Of a stretch of 64,000 bases of DNA, positions 61,162-64,000 are shown piece after piece; position 1 is the stretch's first letter, and each line of letters begins with the position of its first letter. The DNA comes from Stercorarius parasiticus. Lineage: Eukaryota > Chordata > Aves > Charadriiformes > Stercorariidae. The notes under the pieces are model-generated. The model searched no databases. It worked only from the letters and a program-made list of their open reading frames with translations, and was not told where the DNA came from. The position numbers and the translations under genes were made by a program. The stretch covers positions 682,001 through 746,000 of the forward strand of contig VWZL01004638.1 of the NCBI GenBank assembly GCA_013396915.1, given 5' to 3'.

Positions 61162-64000
61162 GTTAGTAAACCAGTCAGTAAAGCAATAGACTTTCATACC
61201 TCTCACTGGAAGTGGGATCAAGAGTGTCCATTTTGGTTATTGTGTGTATGCACATGTTCAGCTCTTTCTTCCACATGATTTCTGTTTGTTAGATATAGGG
61301 TTGGGATTGGAATTAAACATAATACTCAATTTTGTGCTGTAAGTATTCCAGAAGAAAGCACTGGGCCACTCCTATATTCTTCTGGCTGATACATCCTTCT
61401 AGTGCACAAATAGCTTCCAAAAAGTGCGCACAGTGACCATTCTGTTGTAACCAGTCTTGCTGCAATAAAAGACTTTGGTCTCATTTGAAAATGAAATTAA
61501 TAAATTAAACCTTTTGCAGATGAGTGTGTGATGTTAAGGACATCTTTCTGAATGGGTAATAATGTAGATGAACAGTTTGTTTGGGAAATGGGGACTACTG
61601 AAGGACAATTACTTAAGTAGTCTAAAGGAACTCCAGTCTCAAGGGCATGCCACTATTGTTTCTGTTAGCACATCATTCAGGAAACTGCCCTTTTTAGTCC
61701 TTCAGAGAGTTTCTGTAAGTACCTTTCCAGCCTATGTGAAACATGCAGGATGGAGACATCGTAAACAATTTCCAGTACTGAAATTTCTAGCACTTCTATC
61801 TATAGTACATAGTGCGGTATATAGTTTTGCTAAAACATATGCACTCCAGGCCTGTTTTTTTGTTAAGAAGTAAAGGAAGTTAGGTGAGATATAAGTAATT
61901 TTTGTCTTTTTCTCTTAGAATTGTACAAGAAACCTATCTCTCTACGTATCTAATGCAACCTTTGACTGGAGAATCTCTTCTATGAAAGGAGAAGGATGAT
62001 CATAACAATGAGGGTTCATCTTCTCTTTCTTTCATTGATTTCTTTCAAAACAGGGGAAAGAAAATACTAGGGAAGTTTCAAAATGCTCTTATGGTTTCCA
62101 TGGGTTTTGAGTGGACTCTTTTCTTCCTACTGAAGGTCCACCTTAATAATTTACAGTAGTCTGCTGAGGTTTAATTTAGTGCTGATTGCCAAGTACTTTT
62201 TAATTCTAGAACAGACTAACTTATTACTCACTTTTCTCTTTGATTTGTTATGATTAACCCTCAACCAGTAAGTAATCCTGAAGATAACTTGGTTGCCATC
62301 CCTACTTTATAGATGAGGAAATTCAATGTCCTGCAACATGTAGAAGAGCATGTGGGAAGGCATTGTTCAAGTCTGCTTTAGAATTTGGGACTTTACGGTT
62401 CCCATTTCTTTGTTCAGACTATAAAGCCTAAGTCAGTCAGTAAAGAATATCTTTGCAGCAGTTTGAACAAAGCTTTAAAAAAAAAGAAAAATCTTTCTAC
62501 AGGTAAAATTGGTTTTCTAGAATTAAAATGTAGGATTTTCCCCCCTTACTAACAGATTTTTTTTTTCTTGAACAATTTCAATTGATTTTTGTTGTTTATT
62601 TAGTTCCTCTCACTGGCTCTTGCTAAAGGTAAATTGAGAACTACTGAAAAAGAGAGAAGATTTTGTACCTCCTGTCTATTTCTATAAAATACTTGAGGAA
62701 TGACATTTTCTTTTATAAACCTCATCTCCCAGCAGAGCCTGTCAGGTAATTTCCTACTTTAAAGGCCACTTTGTTCATGTGAAATAATTTTTCACATACT
62801 GAAGATTTTAAAAACTTTTCTTGCCTACAGATATGTATAACTCACAGCCTAGGATCTGCTTTGTAGATTAATATAACCTTCAAGGAGCCTGTTTACAAGT
62901 GTGTCTCTCAAAAAAACATCAGCCTATAACACGTAGTATTATCACCAGACAAATGTCAGCCCCTGTAAATAATTCTTCCTCTTGCTTGAGTGATAAAGTT
63001 AAGTTCTTCCATGAGAAAATTAAAACATTCGGTAGATGCAGTTCTACAGATATTTCCTCTAATTCCTCACATTATCTTTGTAATTATGTTGGTGTTCATA
63101 TATTTCAAAAATAACATCAACTAAATGTTTAATGACAGTGGTTTGTATCTTATCCGATGAAGAAAGATGGCAATCTATTTAAAGGTATCCCACTTGCTGT
63201 GTTGCCTGTGATTCCATTTCAAAAATGAGCTTTTTTAGACTTGACTTTTAAAAAATGTCAGATATACTATTTTTAGAAAATAATTTGGAAGAGTGATACA
63301 TGTGTTGGAAGTTTTTTGCAACATCAAAACGAATAGCCCTGGTAAAGGCAAAGTGTGACCAAAAAGGTAGTGGCAGCTTTCTGCTGGATTGAATTTTACA
63401 TGCAATGTTACTTCTGAGGCCTACCTCCAAAAATCAATTTTGCTGCAGTTAGACTTTTCCTCTAGATCAGACATTTGTCACAGTTCAGTATCCATCCATC
63501 TCCTGCCTCTTTGGCCTTGTGAAGGTAACAAATGGAATTCTGTTTGGCTGTGTCTGGAAAAGATGAGCAGCGATTTGGGTTCTTTCATATCTGTAAGAAG
63601 AAGCTGAGCACTGGAATAATTGACCTGTCAAGAAGCAGGCAAGGTGTTCTCCACAAGCCAGCAGCAAGGGAAATGAGAAAAAGGTTTTAAAAATGTTATT
63701 TTTCAATGTGGTCTATTTAATAACTGCAGTAGTGTCAGACGAGTGGCTTAATTTATATCATGGTGCCAGCTTACAGTGATATTATCAGAGAGAGGAAGCA
63801 GAACTGTTATATACATGTGTATACACATACGAAAAAGAGCTAAATAAAATATTTTATTTTATAATTTTCTCTATTTCTTTCACACTTGCTCTAAAGACAG
63901 ATGATTTTTTTTTTTTCAATTACATCCACTGCTTTAAATCTCTTTCAGAATAACTTTGTGGAGTAGTATTTGTTCTGCTTATTGTTTGTCACCACAAAAA
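61162..64000 (+). other. ROBO2: start of the intron after the FN3-2 exon
   Basis: At least 2,839 nt of intron with donor GTTAGT; it continues past the window. AT-rich unique sequence. A 14-bp palindrome ATGTGTATACACAT is at 63815-63828. No further exon (expected to begin with the rest of an Ala codon and a Pro-Ser-Ala-Pro-Pro type linker) was found. Confidence 0.85.
63815..63828. repeat. 14-bp palindrome
   Basis: ATGTGTA followed directly by its reverse complement TACACAT. Short and AT-rich; possibly chance. Confidence 0.6.

Larger units (their letters stand above)
1..64000 (+). other. ROBO2: ROBO2 gene body (internal part)
   Basis: The window is an internal part of the roundabout 2 receptor gene, transcribed on the + strand. 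ROBO2 is a single-pass membrane receptor for SLIT proteins that mediates axon repulsion and also acts in kidney and vascular development; family ectodomains have five Ig and three FN3 domains. Ten exons here encode Ig3 (second half) to FN3-2. Seen directly: GT..AG borders on every exon and matching codon phases across every junction. Assignment to ROBO2 over ROBO1 rests on remembered paralog sequence: [28 protein letters not shown] and FNEFQGMDSESK are ROBO2-like. Neither the promoter nor the 3' end is in the window. CR1 repeats of bird type point to an avian genome. Confidence 0.96.

Noticed and set aside
1..64000. A new defence, CRISPR, toxin or operon-type system
   Set aside because: The window is intron-rich vertebrate DNA within a single receptor gene. 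No spaced repeats, gene clusters or prokaryotic signals are present.

Overview
The window is a piece of a vertebrate, almost certainly avian, nuclear genome. DNA is AT-rich, coding sequence comes as short exons with GT..AG borders, and two CR1 LINE fragments carry the bird-type 3' end (8-bp ATAGAATC tail repeats followed by the usual CR1 consensus). No bacterial-style genes, rRNA, tRNA or CRISPR arrays are seen.

The whole window lies inside one gene on the + strand, ROBO2 (roundabout guidance receptor 2). Ten coding exons were found by reading splice borders and codon phase: 13156-13283, 16576-16587 (a 12-nt microexon), 31618-31742, 36319-36490, 42782-42987, 47002-47083, 47789-47954, 49647-49813, 54184-54305 and 60930-61161. 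All phases agree from one exon to the next, giving one open frame from the second half of Ig3 through Ig4, Ig5, FN3-1 and most of FN3-2. The signal peptide, Ig1, Ig2 and first half of Ig3 lie upstream. The rest of FN3-2, FN3-3, the transmembrane segment and the cytoplasmic tail lie downstream. The protein matches ROBO2 rather than ROBO1 throughout (for example [19 protein letters not shown] in Ig4).

Layout: 1-13155 is the end of a long intron with a GC-rich island near 10.1-10.9 kb. 13.1-16.6 kb holds the Ig3 exon and the microexon with its probable splicing-control sequence. 16.6-31.6 kb is a 15-kb intron with both CR1 insertions. 31.6-47.1 kb holds Ig4 and Ig5, two exons each. 47.8-49.8 kb holds FN3-1 on two exons. 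54.2-61.2 kb holds part of FN3-2 on two exons. 61.2-64.0 kb is the start of the next intron.

The most interesting items are: the in-frame 12-nt microexon between Ig3 and Ig4 with a YCAY cluster and a GCATG just downstream (NOVA- and RBFOX-type motifs); a tandemly duplicated 3' splice site in front of the Ig3 exon; a GC-rich island at 10.4-10.86 kb whose 149-codon ATG ORF runs to a consensus donor in the phase needed to join the Ig3 exon (a speculative alternative first exon); a 14-bp palindrome of two overlapping POU octamers at 48.7 kb; and an intronic stretch near 35.4-35.9 kb unusually open on both strands.
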